NCBI GenBank assembly: GCA_013152795.1
Contig: JAADFS010000309.1
Location: forward strand, 1-12,411
Length of the DNA stretch: 12,411 nucleotides
DNA from: Deferribacteres bacterium
GTDB lineage: Bacteria > Nitrospirota > Thermodesulfovibrionia > UBA6902
Direction of reading: 5' to 3'
The notes below the pieces were generated by a model. That model was not told the DNA's origin. It made no database searches and worked only from the letters and a program-made list of their open reading frames with translations. Positions 5,902 to 12,411 of the stretch are shown here, in pieces. Every line of letters starts with the position of its first letter. Position 1 is the stretch's first letter. The position numbers and the translations under genes are program-made.

Positions 5902-5942
5902 AATGTTGCATAAACGGGCAGAGGAGTCTGCCCCGCCGGCGG
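5902..5942 (+). repeat. Second AATGTTGCATAAAC repeat copy with hairpin and palindrome
   Basis: AATGTTGCATAAAC (5902-5915) runs into a perfect hairpin, GGGCAGA (5916-5922) and TCTGCCC (5927-5933) with a GGAG loop, then a 10-bp palindrome CCGCCGGCGG (5933-5942). It lies 18 bases after the prenyltransferase stop. There is no T-tract immediately after the stem, so termination is uncertain. Confidence 0.5.
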
Positions 5943-5992
5943 TATTTTATGCTATATTGTTGATACGGCATTTAAGAGCGGACGGAAACCTT

Positions 5993-6012
5993 CCCCCTTT
6001 AGGCAGAGGGGG
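5993..6012. repeat. C-rich/G-rich hairpin in the propeller leader
   Basis: CCCCCTTT (5993-6000) pairs with AGAGGGGG (6005-6012), with one T-G wobble and a 4-base loop, about 40 bases before the beta-propeller start. This type of C5T3/G-rich stem is a common intergenic repeat in many bacteria and need not be regulatory. Confidence 0.4.
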
Positions 6013-6053
6013 GTACTTAATAATAATCCTTTAAAAAACAAGAGGAGGGAAAA

Positions 6054-7061
6054 ATGAGCAAATTCATGAACGTGAAATTCTTTGCAGTATTCGCCGTGGT
6101 CTTTGCAATGCTGGCATTCTCCGGATATGATGCGAATGCCTCATCCAAAAAGGTGTACGTGACAAATGCCGGCAACAACACCGTTTCAGCCATTGATACT
6201 TCAAGCAACAAGGTTGTGATGACCGTGAGGGTTGGTGTATGGCCTGCGGGCATAGCCATTGACCGTGACAGCGGCAGGGCATATATTACCAACTCAAGCA
6301 AGGGGGACAGCACCCTCTCTGTCATCGACCTGAAGAGCAATTCCGAAGTGGCCAAGGTAAAGGTAGGCGTCGCCCCCATGAATGTGGCAGTGGACAGTTC
6401 CACCAAGCGGGCATTTGTAACCAGTGCCGAAGACCCGACCCAGGTTGTCACTGTAATCGACACGGCAAAAAACACCGTGAAGGGAACGGTTAAGGTCGGT
6501 GCCGGACCGTTTGGTGTGGGTATAGTCGGCATGAAGCTGTTCGTGAGCAATGTAAACGACGGCACGGTCTCGGTCGTTGATATTACACCCGGCAAGGTAC
6601 TGAAGGTTACAGACACAATCAAGGTGGGAGCCGTACCGGTTAATATTGCTGTTGATCCGGACGCCAAGAGGGTGTACGTGGTCAATCACATCGATGGTAC
6701 CGTTTCTGTTATTGATGCCGCAAGCAATAAAGTGGTGGCGACCGTAAAAGTCGGCACCAAGCCGTGGGACCTGGCTGTTGATGCCGCAAACAAGAGGTTG
6801 TATGTCACCAACAGGTTCGGCGACAGCGTTTCCGTCATTGATACCTCAAGCAACAAGGTGGTGAACACCATAAAGGTGGGCAAGGAGCCGATCGGCATAG
6901 CAGTCGATTCCGGAAGCAAGAAGCTTTATGTGGTCAACCATGCGGATGTCTCTCTCGCAATAATCGATACAGCAAGCAACAAGATCACGGGAACAGTGAA
7001 ACTGGCTCCTTCCACAGACAGCAACTATGCGGGTTCTCCCTGGAGCGTTGCTGTTTTTTAA
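6054..7061 (+). CDS. Exported seven-bladed YVTN beta-propeller protein
   Basis: A Sec signal peptide is clear: positively charged start, hydrophobic core FFAVFAVVFAMLAFSGY, then a likely cut after residue 29 or so at ANA-SS. The remainder consists of seven repeats of about 40 residues. Each starts with a strand like VYVTN or LYVVN, then a turn, TVSVID, (S/A)SNKVV, a VKVG strand, and P.(G/N)IAVD. First blade strands begin at about residues 33, 75, 119, 161, 205, 247 and 289. This is the YVTN/YncE-type propeller, normally periplasmic or surface-exposed; binding partners are unknown, and no catalytic or c-type haem motif (CxxCH) is present. AGGAGGG lies 4 bases before the ATG, a strong ribosome site in contrast with the neighbouring genes, hinting at high expression. 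The gene is monocistronic between the prenyltransferase gap and a good terminator. Confidence 0.85.
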   Translation: MSKFMNVKFFAVFAVVFAMLAFSGYDANASSKKVYVTNAGNNTVSAIDTSSNKVVMTVRVGVWPAGIAIDRDSGRAYITNSSKGDSTLSVIDLKSNSEVAKVKVGVAPMNVAVDSSTKRAFVTSAEDPTQVVTVIDTAKNTVKGTVKVGAGPFGVGIVGMKLFVSNVNDGTVSVVDITPGKVLKVTDTIKVGAVPVNIAVDPDAKRVYVVNHIDGTVSVIDAASNKVVATVKVGTKPWDLAVDAANKRLYVTNRFGDSVSVIDTSSNKVVNTIKVGKEPIGIAVDSGSKKLYVVNHADVSLAIIDTASNKITGTVKLAPSTDSNYAGSPWSVAVF

Positions 7062-7092
7062 GCTGACGATTTAAAACTTCACACATCCCATA

Positions 7093-7133
7093 AATCCGCA
7101 TCCCCTGTGATAGGGGGTGCGGATTTTCTTTTT
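7093..7133 (+). terminator. Intrinsic terminator of the beta-propeller gene
   Basis: A 13-bp stem, AATCCGCATCCCC (7093-7105) with GGGGGTGCGGATT (7113-7125) and one T-G wobble, has a 7-base loop and is followed by TTCTTTTT. It starts 31 bases after the stop codon. Confidence 0.9.
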
Positions 7134-7149
7134 GCGTAAACCGGTAAGG

Positions 7150-7173
7150 GAGTTCTGAGTTCTGAGTTCTGAG
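7150..7173. repeat. Tandem GAGTTCT heptamer, three copies plus GAG
   Basis: GAGTTCT is repeated three times head to tail and followed by GAG. The 11-mer GAGTTCTGAGT it creates also occurs in reverse complement at 2158-2168, at the end of the DUF2442 gene. It is preceded by TTGCGTAAACCGGTAAGGGAG (from 7132), a weak relative of the GTTGCATAAAC repeat. Confidence 0.6.
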
Positions 7174-7229
7174 CGAAATCCTGTTTCCACTCCCCCGGCC
7201 ACTCTTCCCCTGAAGAGGAGATTTAAACT

Positions 7230-7252
7230 CCTCCCCTTAAGATAAGGGGAGG
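7230..7252 (-). terminator. Possible terminator of the glnE-lptF-lptG transcript (perfect 10-bp hairpin)
   Basis: CCTCCCCTTA (7230-7239) and TAAGGGGAGG (7243-7252) form a perfect stem with a 3-base loop, 24 bases beyond the lptG stop on the minus strand. It is followed on that strand by AGTTTAAATC, a poor T-tract. A second 6-bp hairpin (CTCTTC 7202-7207, GAAGAG 7212-7217) lies next to it. CCTCCCC/GGGGAGG stems are also common intergenic repeats, so the terminator role is moderate. Confidence 0.4.
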
Positions 7253-7276
7253 TTGGGAGGGGTTACCTTCCAGAGA

Positions 7277-8347
7277 TTATTCCTCGATTCGGAAATACAG
7301 GAAGGCTCCGGCGATGCAGAAGACAAAAGGGGCGATCCACGGGGCAAGCCAGGGCGGCAGGCTGCCCGCATTGCCGAGAGATATGCTTACAGAGTACACA
7401 AGCCAGTAGCAAACCGCGATGATCACACCCAGTCCCGCGGCCCTGATGCCTCCTCCCCACCTCGTGTTCAGTGCAAGCGGTATGCCGAGGAGGATCATGA
7501 TGAAACTTATCGTGGGGTAGGCCAACTTTTCATAAAGGCGCACAATGTACTTGAGATTTTTGAATCCGGCCTTTTCAAGCCTCGTATAGTACGCCCTGAG
7601 TTCAATGAAGTTCATTTCTTCCGGTTTTTTCATTTCTTCCCTGAAAATCTTCGGCTCTTCCAGTGAGGTGTAGATAAGGGTTTTATATTTTTCGGTTGTC
7701 TTTTTCCTGAAGTCAAAGACCGTGACGTTCCTGAGCTCCCACCTTTTGTCAGACCATATCCCCTCATCCGCCTCTATTCTCCTCTCCAGCCCGAAAGACT
7801 GGTCAAAGGTGAAGATGCTCGTCTTTAATATCCTGTTTTCATTTTCTATAAAACCGTCAATGCGGATGAGGCTGCCGTCGATGCCCTTCAGCCACAGGGC
7901 CCGCCGGCTGTGAATGATCTTGGGCGATTCCCTGAGTATCTCCACCTTTCTGACCCATGCCGCCTTTCTTGTCGCGGCCGGAACCACGGTCTCTCCCAGA
8001 AACAAAGCCGTCGCCGTGATAATGATTCCTATGGCGAGAAAACCCGAAAACAGCCTTCTCACACTGGCGCCCGATGCCCTGATGATTATTGTCTCCCTCC
8101 ACCTTGAGGCTATCCCTATGGTGATGAGAATGGAAAACAGCGAGGCAAAAGGCAGGGAGTACAGAATCACCTGTGGAGTCTGCAGAATGAGGTACTCGAT
8201 GATCAGGTACAGGGGCGGGTTTTTGGCATAGAATTCACCGGCCTTGTCAAAAAACTCCACGGTTGTGGAGACCGCGGTAAAACCTGCGACTATGATAATG
8301 AAATACCTGAAGAATTCTTTAAAAAAATATCTCCTCAGAATTTTCAT
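7277..8347 (-). CDS. lptG: LPS export permease LptG
   Basis: The 356-residue inner-membrane protein is the second permease half of the LptB2FG transporter, which extracts lipopolysaccharide from the inner membrane and passes it to LptC and the periplasmic bridge. The layout is typical: three N-terminal membrane helices (about 12-32, 60-80, 101-120), a periplasmic jellyroll (about 125-265), then three more helices (about 271-290, 303-322, 334-353). The cytoplasmic coupling segment RWRETIIIRASGAS (82-95), which contacts LptB, is present, as is the conserved YPTISFIMILLGIPLAL segment of helix 4. The ATG at 8347 follows the lptF stop by 10 bases and has no Shine-Dalgarno in range (an in-frame TAA lies just upstream), so translation is probably coupled. 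It is told apart from LptF by gene order and by the EFFDKAGEF-type loop after helix 1. Confidence 0.85.
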   Translation of the reverse strand: MKILRRYFFKEFFRYFIIIVAGFTAVSTTVEFFDKAGEFYAKNPPLYLIIEYLILQTPQVILYSLPFASLFSILITIGIASRWRETIIIRASGASVRRLFSGFLAIGIIITATALFLGETVVPAATRKAAWVRKVEILRESPKIIHSRRALWLKGIDGSLIRIDGFIENENRILKTSIFTFDQSFGLERRIEADEGIWSDKRWELRNVTVFDFRKKTTEKYKTLIYTSLEEPKIFREEMKKPEEMNFIELRAYYTRLEKAGFKNLKYIVRLYEKLAYPTISFIMILLGIPLALNTRWGGGIRAAGLGVIIAVCYWLVYSVSISLGNAGSLPPWLAPWIAPFVFCIAGAFLYFRIEE

Positions 8348-8357
8348 GGTCTTTTAT

Positions 8358-9437
8358 CTAAAATCTCCCTATGGGTCTGTCTTTGCAGGCGATGTAGAAG
8401 AACACGCCTGCAACAATACCGAAAAACATATTCGGAAGCCATTCTCCCAGGAAGGGGGAAAGCCTGCCCGACTTTGCAAAGGTTTCCCCCATGATAAGGA
8501 GTATGTAGTAAAGAATAAGCAGGGCCACACTTAAAGAAAACCCGCCGAGACGCCCTATCTTTCCGACCTTGTTGGCCAGCGCAGGGGCCAGGATGCCGAA
8601 GATCAGGCATGCAAACGGGAGGGCGAATCTCCTGTTCAGCTCAATATCCCATAAGAGCACGCCCTTGCGGCCCTTCCACAGATCGGTTGTCTTGACTTCA
8701 TCGGCCTTTGTCTTGCCCGTGGATTCCATGCCTGTGGAGAGCACGAAGTCATATTCGGAAAAGGTTATCTCCGAAGACGTATTGTCTTTGAATGTATGAA
8801 TCAGGCCGTCATACATCGTCAGCTTTATCAATCCCTCCTGAGGATTTGAAACTATGGTCCCGTTCCTCGCCACTATTACGGCAGGTTCATCCCCGGCGCT
8901 CTCCGCATCCCTGTAGACGAATATCCCCCTGAATACATTATCCGATGGTATCTCCTTGACGAATATAACCGAACCCTTGAATACATCGGAGAATGTGCCT
9001 TCCTCAAAGGTCATGGAGGCCTTTTTCAGGATGGCCTCCTGGAGGGTGTGTTTGAAAGACTGCATGCTGCGGGGCAGCAGGTAAAGGCTCATGAACAGGA
9101 GAATGAAAAAACACGCCGCCGAGAGTGTTATCGCGGGCCGGGATATGGACGGAAAACTCATGCCGCTTCCCTTCAGAACCACTATCTCGCTGTCTGCGGC
9201 CATTCTTCCGTATGTAAGAAATGCGGCTATGAGGATGGCCATGGGAACGGAAAGCAGCAGGATCGACGGCTGCAGGTACCAGAAGACCTTGACTATGTCC
9301 GTGAAATCCGCTCCCTTGCCCATCAAGAGCCTTGACAGCCGCAGAAACTTCTCCATGAAGAGAAGCACCGACAGTGATAAGATGATCACAATAAAATTGC
9401 GGGAAAGTTCTTTTAATATCGACCTGTGAATTATCAT
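8358..9437 (-). CDS. lptF: LPS export permease LptF
   Basis: The 359-residue partner of LptG shares its fold: an N-terminal helix (about 13-30), helices near 56-76 and 102-121, a periplasmic beta domain (about 125-265), and C-terminal helices (about 270-290, 298-318, 330-350). The coupling segment is DSEIVVLKGSGMS (82-94) and helix 4 is preceded by ELNRRFALPFACLIFGILA, both as in LptF. LptF and LptG together form the translocation cavity, powered by LptB; lptB is not in the window. The ATG at 9437 is 28 bases past the glnE stop, with no Shine-Dalgarno (GTTTGACTTC precedes it). The pair lies in one transcript with glnE. Sequence is intact, and no unusual residues were noticed. Confidence 0.85.
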   Translation of the reverse strand: MIIHRSILKELSRNFIVIILSLSVLLFMEKFLRLSRLLMGKGADFTDIVKVFWYLQPSILLLSVPMAILIAAFLTYGRMAADSEIVVLKGSGMSFPSISRPAITLSAACFFILLFMSLYLLPRSMQSFKHTLQEAILKKASMTFEEGTFSDVFKGSVIFVKEIPSDNVFRGIFVYRDAESAGDEPAVIVARNGTIVSNPQEGLIKLTMYDGLIHTFKDNTSSEITFSEYDFVLSTGMESTGKTKADEVKTTDLWKGRKGVLLWDIELNRRFALPFACLIFGILAPALANKVGKIGRLGGFSLSVALLILYYILLIMGETFAKSGRLSPFLGEWLPNMFFGIVAGVFFYIACKDRPIGRF

Positions 9438-9465
9438 GAAGTCAAACAGTAATTATATAACAAAC

Positions 9466-12273
9466 TTATCCTTTTGCGCCGGTGACCGATAGGACATCGC
9501 GCCTGAGGGCCTGCAGGTGCCCCAGGAACTCCTCCCTGTCCCTGTGACCCATGAACCGGGCCGACAGGCCTGCAACATCCGACTGCGCGGTAATCACCTG
9601 CTCCTCGTTCAGCCTCAGGAATGTCTCCAGTTTTCTGAGATATTCATATGCATTGTGAAGTATGCCTTCAGCAGGAGGGTCAAGCAGTTTTTCCTCCGCG
9701 AGTTTCCTGACCGCCTCCAGGGTGTTCCGGGCAAGTATGCCGGGGTGTGCGCGGGCATGGTGAAGCTGCAGGAACTGGACATGGAATTCTATCTCTTCTA
9801 TGCCGCCCGGTCCGAGTTTTATGTCCATGCCCTCCGACTCATGCGAAAGCTCCCTTATTATCCTGTCCCGCACTGCGGCGATATCATCCCTTTTTACATC
9901 ACCTCCCCGCTGCAGGATCACGTCCTTTGTCATATCGATAAAGTCCCCGCCGAGTTCAGTGTTTCCGGCAACAGGCCTTGCCTTGAGCAGGGCCTGTATC
10001 TCCCAGTCCCGGGCGCTTTTAAGATAGTAGCTTCTGTATCCCTCCATGTTTTTGACGAGTATGCCCTTTGACCCGTCCGGTCTTAATCTCGTATCCACGC
10101 TGTAGAGCAGGCCCATATCCGTATATGATGTAAGCTCCCTCATTATTTTCTCGGCGACCGTCATGGCCTCAGGGGTCTCGGAAACAAAGACCATGTCAAT
10201 GTCGGACCCGAAGGTCATCTCCATTCCGCCGAGTTTCCCGAGGGCTATCACAGACAGGCCGCTGCACCGGTTCCTGTTGACGATCGCCCTGATAATCGCC
10301 TCTGCAACGTGTGACAGGGCGGTGAAGAGGTCTTCCGTCTTCAGGATGTCAAGGAGGAATAATATCCCGAGGCGTACCTCCTCGCACCTCCTGTACCGGG
10401 CAAGCTCTGAGTTGAAGCCATCGCCTGAGTGGACGCTCCTCTGCAGTTTTCCTTCAATCTCCCCGAGGCTCTTCAGGATGCTCCATTCCTCTATCAGCAT
10501 GTCGAGATAGTACTGGCTGCTGAGGAATATCCTGCTCAGGTAGGGGCTCAGCGAGAACATCTTTATGATACCCTCCATCAGCTCCTTCTGCTCCATAAGG
10601 GCCGTAAGATGCACGGTCTTGATATGGTAGGTCGTTAAAAGGCTCTCAAGCCCTGCCAGTGCCCTGTCAGGGCTTTCCGCACTCAGTGCATTCTCAAGGA
10701 GCCCGGGGAGCACCCTCCTTGTTATGGACCGTTCCTGCGTGGTCCGGAATGCCCCGGCATGCTCTCTTATGCCCCTCAGATGCGCTGCGCATTTACCGGG
10801 ATCGCCCACCTTTCTGAATGAAAGGTAACCCCTGATCTCCCTGTCGCTCAACTCGCCCTCGAGCAGGTTCAGTGCCTCGGCATGGACATCCTCGCGGGTG
10901 CCGAGCAGGGAGTTGTACATGTTCTTGACCTGCATCCTCCTGAGGCGCAGGTCCTCAAGGAAATCGGTTTCCGAGGGGAAGCCCATGGATTTTGCAAGGC
11001 ATCTCATCTCTGCCGCGGATGAGGGGAGGGTATGTGTCTGGAGGTCTTCCTTCATCTGTAGGAGGTGCTCAATGCGCCTGAGATGGAGATAGTTCTCTTG
11101 GAGTATCGCGAGGTCATTCGCCGGAACGATGTTCATCCGTTTAAGGGCCTCGACTGCATCGAGTATCCTGTGGGTCTTCAGCGAACTGTTACCTGCGGCA
11201 TAGAGCAACTGGAATGTCTGGATGAAAAACTCTGCCTCCCTGATGCCGCCGTAACCCCGCTTGATATCATCGAGGGTGAGCGTGGAGTCTATCTTTTTCT
11301 TCAGTCCCCGGATTTCTTCTATCTCCGGGTAATCCACCGTCTTTTTCCAGACAAAGTGTTCAATGGTTTCAAGAAACGCCTTCCCGAGGCCGGGGTCACC
11401 GGCCACGGGGCGGGCCCTTATCAGCGCCATCCTCTCCCATGTACGGCCCCATGATTCATAATACGTCCTGTATGCCTTAAGCGGCAGCGCAATATCACCC
11501 TTCTGCCCCTGGGGCCTCAGCCTGAGGTCCACCCTGCAGGCAATGCCGTCCTCTGTCTGGGAAGACAGCATCCTGTTGAACAGCTCGATCGCCCTGCAGT
11601 AGAATTCATGATTGCTGATCCTGTTGCCTGTTATGCCCGAGGGATTTAATATGCCCGATGTCTGTCCGTCACCATCGCCGTAAACCGCCATCAAATCAAC
11701 GTCGGAGCTGTAATTGAGCTCTTCGCCGCCCAGCTTGCCGACGGCTATCAGTGCAACGGCCTTTTCTGCAGGCTCGCCGAATCTCTGCCTGTTCAGTTTC
11801 AGCGCCCATGCGAGCGACAGGGAGATAACCGTCTCTGCGAGCAGAGTGAGCTCATACATGGAGGAGCGTATGTCCGTCTCACCGGTAATGTCCCTGAGTG
11901 TGATCCTGAGAAGCCAGCGCTTCCTGAAAAGCCTCAATGCCCTCATCATTTCCCTGATGTCCGCCCGTTCTCCTCCTGAAAGGGCATGGCCGGAGAGCTC
12001 TTTGGCGGCCATGTCATCAAGCAGTTGCTTTGTGACGGGATTGCGGATTTCATTCAGGGCGGCGTAAAGCTCCTCCGGATATGCAATGCAGTAATTTGTG
12101 AGGAACCGGCTCACGGCAAAAAGGCCGGCCACAGCCGGCAGGTGAGGGGAGATATGTTCCGTATCAGGATTCACCTCAATAAACCTGAGCAGGTTTCTCT
12201 CCGCCCTTTCAGGGTCAGGTGCAGCCCGGGCGGCCTCTGAAATTTCTTTATGTGTTTTTTTATCAATAGCCAT
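9466..12273 (-). CDS. glnE: Bifunctional glutamine synthetase adenylyltransferase/adenylyl-removing enzyme
   Basis: The 935-residue product has the double-headed GlnE layout and a normal length. An N-terminal nucleotidyltransferase (adenylyl-removing) domain has GKLGGEELNYSSDVD (179-193) and RLRPQGQKG (251-259). A C-terminal (adenylylating) domain has GKLGGMEMTFGSDID (679-693) and RLRPDGSKG (729-737). The metal-binding DxD pairs are Asp191/Asp193 and Asp691/Asp693. Each is followed by a helical GlnD/PII-uridylyltransferase-like domain (GGIREAEFFIQTFQLL at 342-357; GGIEEIEFHVQFLQLHHA at 823-840). GlnE adds and removes AMP on a tyrosine of glutamine synthetase under PII/glutamine control. No glnA, glnB or glnD is in the window. 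The ATG at 12273 is bounded by an in-frame TGA at 12289-12291 and lacks a Shine-Dalgarno. It is the first gene of the run to lptF and lptG, without a known functional link to LPS. Confidence 0.93.
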   Translation of the reverse strand: MAIDKKTHKEISEAARAAPDPERAERNLLRFIEVNPDTEHISPHLPAVAGLFAVSRFLTNYCIAYPEELYAALNEIRNPVTKQLLDDMAAKELSGHALSGGERADIREMMRALRLFRKRWLLRITLRDITGETDIRSSMYELTLLAETVISLSLAWALKLNRQRFGEPAEKAVALIAVGKLGGEELNYSSDVDLMAVYGDGDGQTSGILNPSGITGNRISNHEFYCRAIELFNRMLSSQTEDGIACRVDLRLRPQGQKGDIALPLKAYRTYYESWGRTWERMALIRARPVAGDPGLGKAFLETIEHFVWKKTVDYPEIEEIRGLKKKIDSTLTLDDIKRGYGGIREAEFFIQTFQLLYAAGNSSLKTHRILDAVEALKRMNIVPANDLAILQENYLHLRRIEHLLQMKEDLQTHTLPSSAAEMRCLAKSMGFPSETDFLEDLRLRRMQVKNMYNSLLGTREDVHAEALNLLEGELSDREIRGYLSFRKVGDPGKCAAHLRGIREHAGAFRTTQERSITRRVLPGLLENALSAESPDRALAGLESLLTTYHIKTVHLTALMEQKELMEGIIKMFSLSPYLSRIFLSSQYYLDMLIEEWSILKSLGEIEGKLQRSVHSGDGFNSELARYRRCEEVRLGILFLLDILKTEDLFTALSHVAEAIIRAIVNRNRCSGLSVIALGKLGGMEMTFGSDIDMVFVSETPEAMTVAEKIMRELTSYTDMGLLYSVDTRLRPDGSKGILVKNMEGYRSYYLKSARDWEIQALLKARPVAGNTELGGDFIDMTKDVILQRGGDVKRDDIAAVRDRIIRELSHESEGMDIKLGPGGIEEIEFHVQFLQLHHARAHPGILARNTLEAVRKLAEEKLLDPPAEGILHNAYEYLRKLETFLRLNEEQVITAQSDVAGLSARFMGHRDREEFLGHLQALRRDVLSVTGAKG

Positions 12274-12283
12274 GGAGTCTGAG

Positions 12284-12382
12284 AAGTGTCAGTGAACAGT
12301 GTCAGTACCGGCGTGGTGCCCCGGAAAAAATCCTGCCGGCCCTATTCACTAACACTGACACTGACACTTTTCACTGACACTT
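12284..12382. repeat. 23-bp imperfect inverted repeat built of ACTGACACT units, upstream of glnE
   Basis: Arms 12284-12306 and 12360-12382 are reverse complements at 22 of 23 positions, with 53 bases between them. Each arm is made of two AGTGTCAGT/ACTGACACT 9-mers; the right arm is preceded by an overlapping third. Inside the spacer CCGGC (12308-12312) can pair with GCCGG (12335-12339). The element begins 10 bases before the glnE start, so a transcript from further upstream would carry a large hairpin there. No promoter consensus was seen between it and glnE. Confidence 0.75.
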
Positions 12383-12411
12383 TATTGATCCTGCGCGGTG
12401 GCTGAATAATT
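12382..12411 (-). other. Possible last codons of a gene upstream of glnE
   Basis: From the right edge, the minus strand reads NYSATAQDQ and then TAA (12382-12384) in one open frame. Nine codons are too few to identify anything; it could be the tail of a gene lying outside the window, or chance. If real, its stop touches the right arm of the inverted repeat. Confidence 0.15.

Noticed and set aside
5916..5942. Intrinsic terminator for the prenyltransferase gene
   Set aside because: The stem is good but no T-tract follows; kept only as a repeat/hairpin.
6017..6685. 222-codon minus-strand frame opposite the beta-propeller
   Set aside because: It is antisense to a clearly coding repeat protein; its Thr/Leu/Val-rich repetitive product mirrors the propeller repeats.
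9517..10071. 184-codon plus-strand frame inside glnE
   Set aside because: It is antisense to the conserved C-terminal half of GlnE; long antisense frames are expected in such GC-biased codons.

Overview
The window reads as a piece of a Gram-negative, menaquinone-using bacterial chromosome. The evidence is the LptF/LptG lipopolysaccharide-export pair, a UbiA/MqnP-type prenyltransferase, a full-length GlnE and an exported YVTN beta-propeller. The mix, with intergenic gaps full of short repeats and palindromes, resembles Nitrospirota or deltaproteobacterial-type genomes. That placement is an inference from gene content; no rRNA or other marker gene is present.

Left part (1 to about 3,650) is an accessory, decaying region, more AT-rich in places. 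It holds: a minus-strand gene cut by the window edge (putative nuclease-like domain followed by a helix-turn-helix-like segment); a gene-poor gap with a small protein relic; an orphan C-terminal nuclease domain of a type III restriction (Res) subunit; a 400-base gap with strong hairpins and another possible relic; an internally deleted DUF4160 gene overlapping an apparently intact DUF2442 gene (plus strand); and an AAA+ ATPase (minus strand). The gap upstream of the ATPase has a perfect 22-bp inverted repeat and a copy of a short repeat that recurs elsewhere in the window.

Middle (3,658 to 7,133): a DUF1015 protein (minus) diverges from a UbiA-family prenyltransferase (plus), followed by a secreted seven-bladed YVTN propeller with a good intrinsic terminator.

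Right (7,277 to 12,273): three minus-strand genes read glnE, lptF, lptG, with gaps of 28 and 10 bases, so probably one transcript. GlnE adjusts glutamine synthetase activity to nitrogen status; LptF and LptG form the inner-membrane part of the LPS transporter. A 23-bp imperfect inverted repeat made of ACTGACACT units lies just upstream of glnE.

No rRNA, tRNA, CRISPR array, complete insertion sequence or integrase was seen. I do not see a clearly new multi-gene system. The most interesting material is the remnant restriction/toxin-antitoxin-like genes and the structured intergenic repeats.
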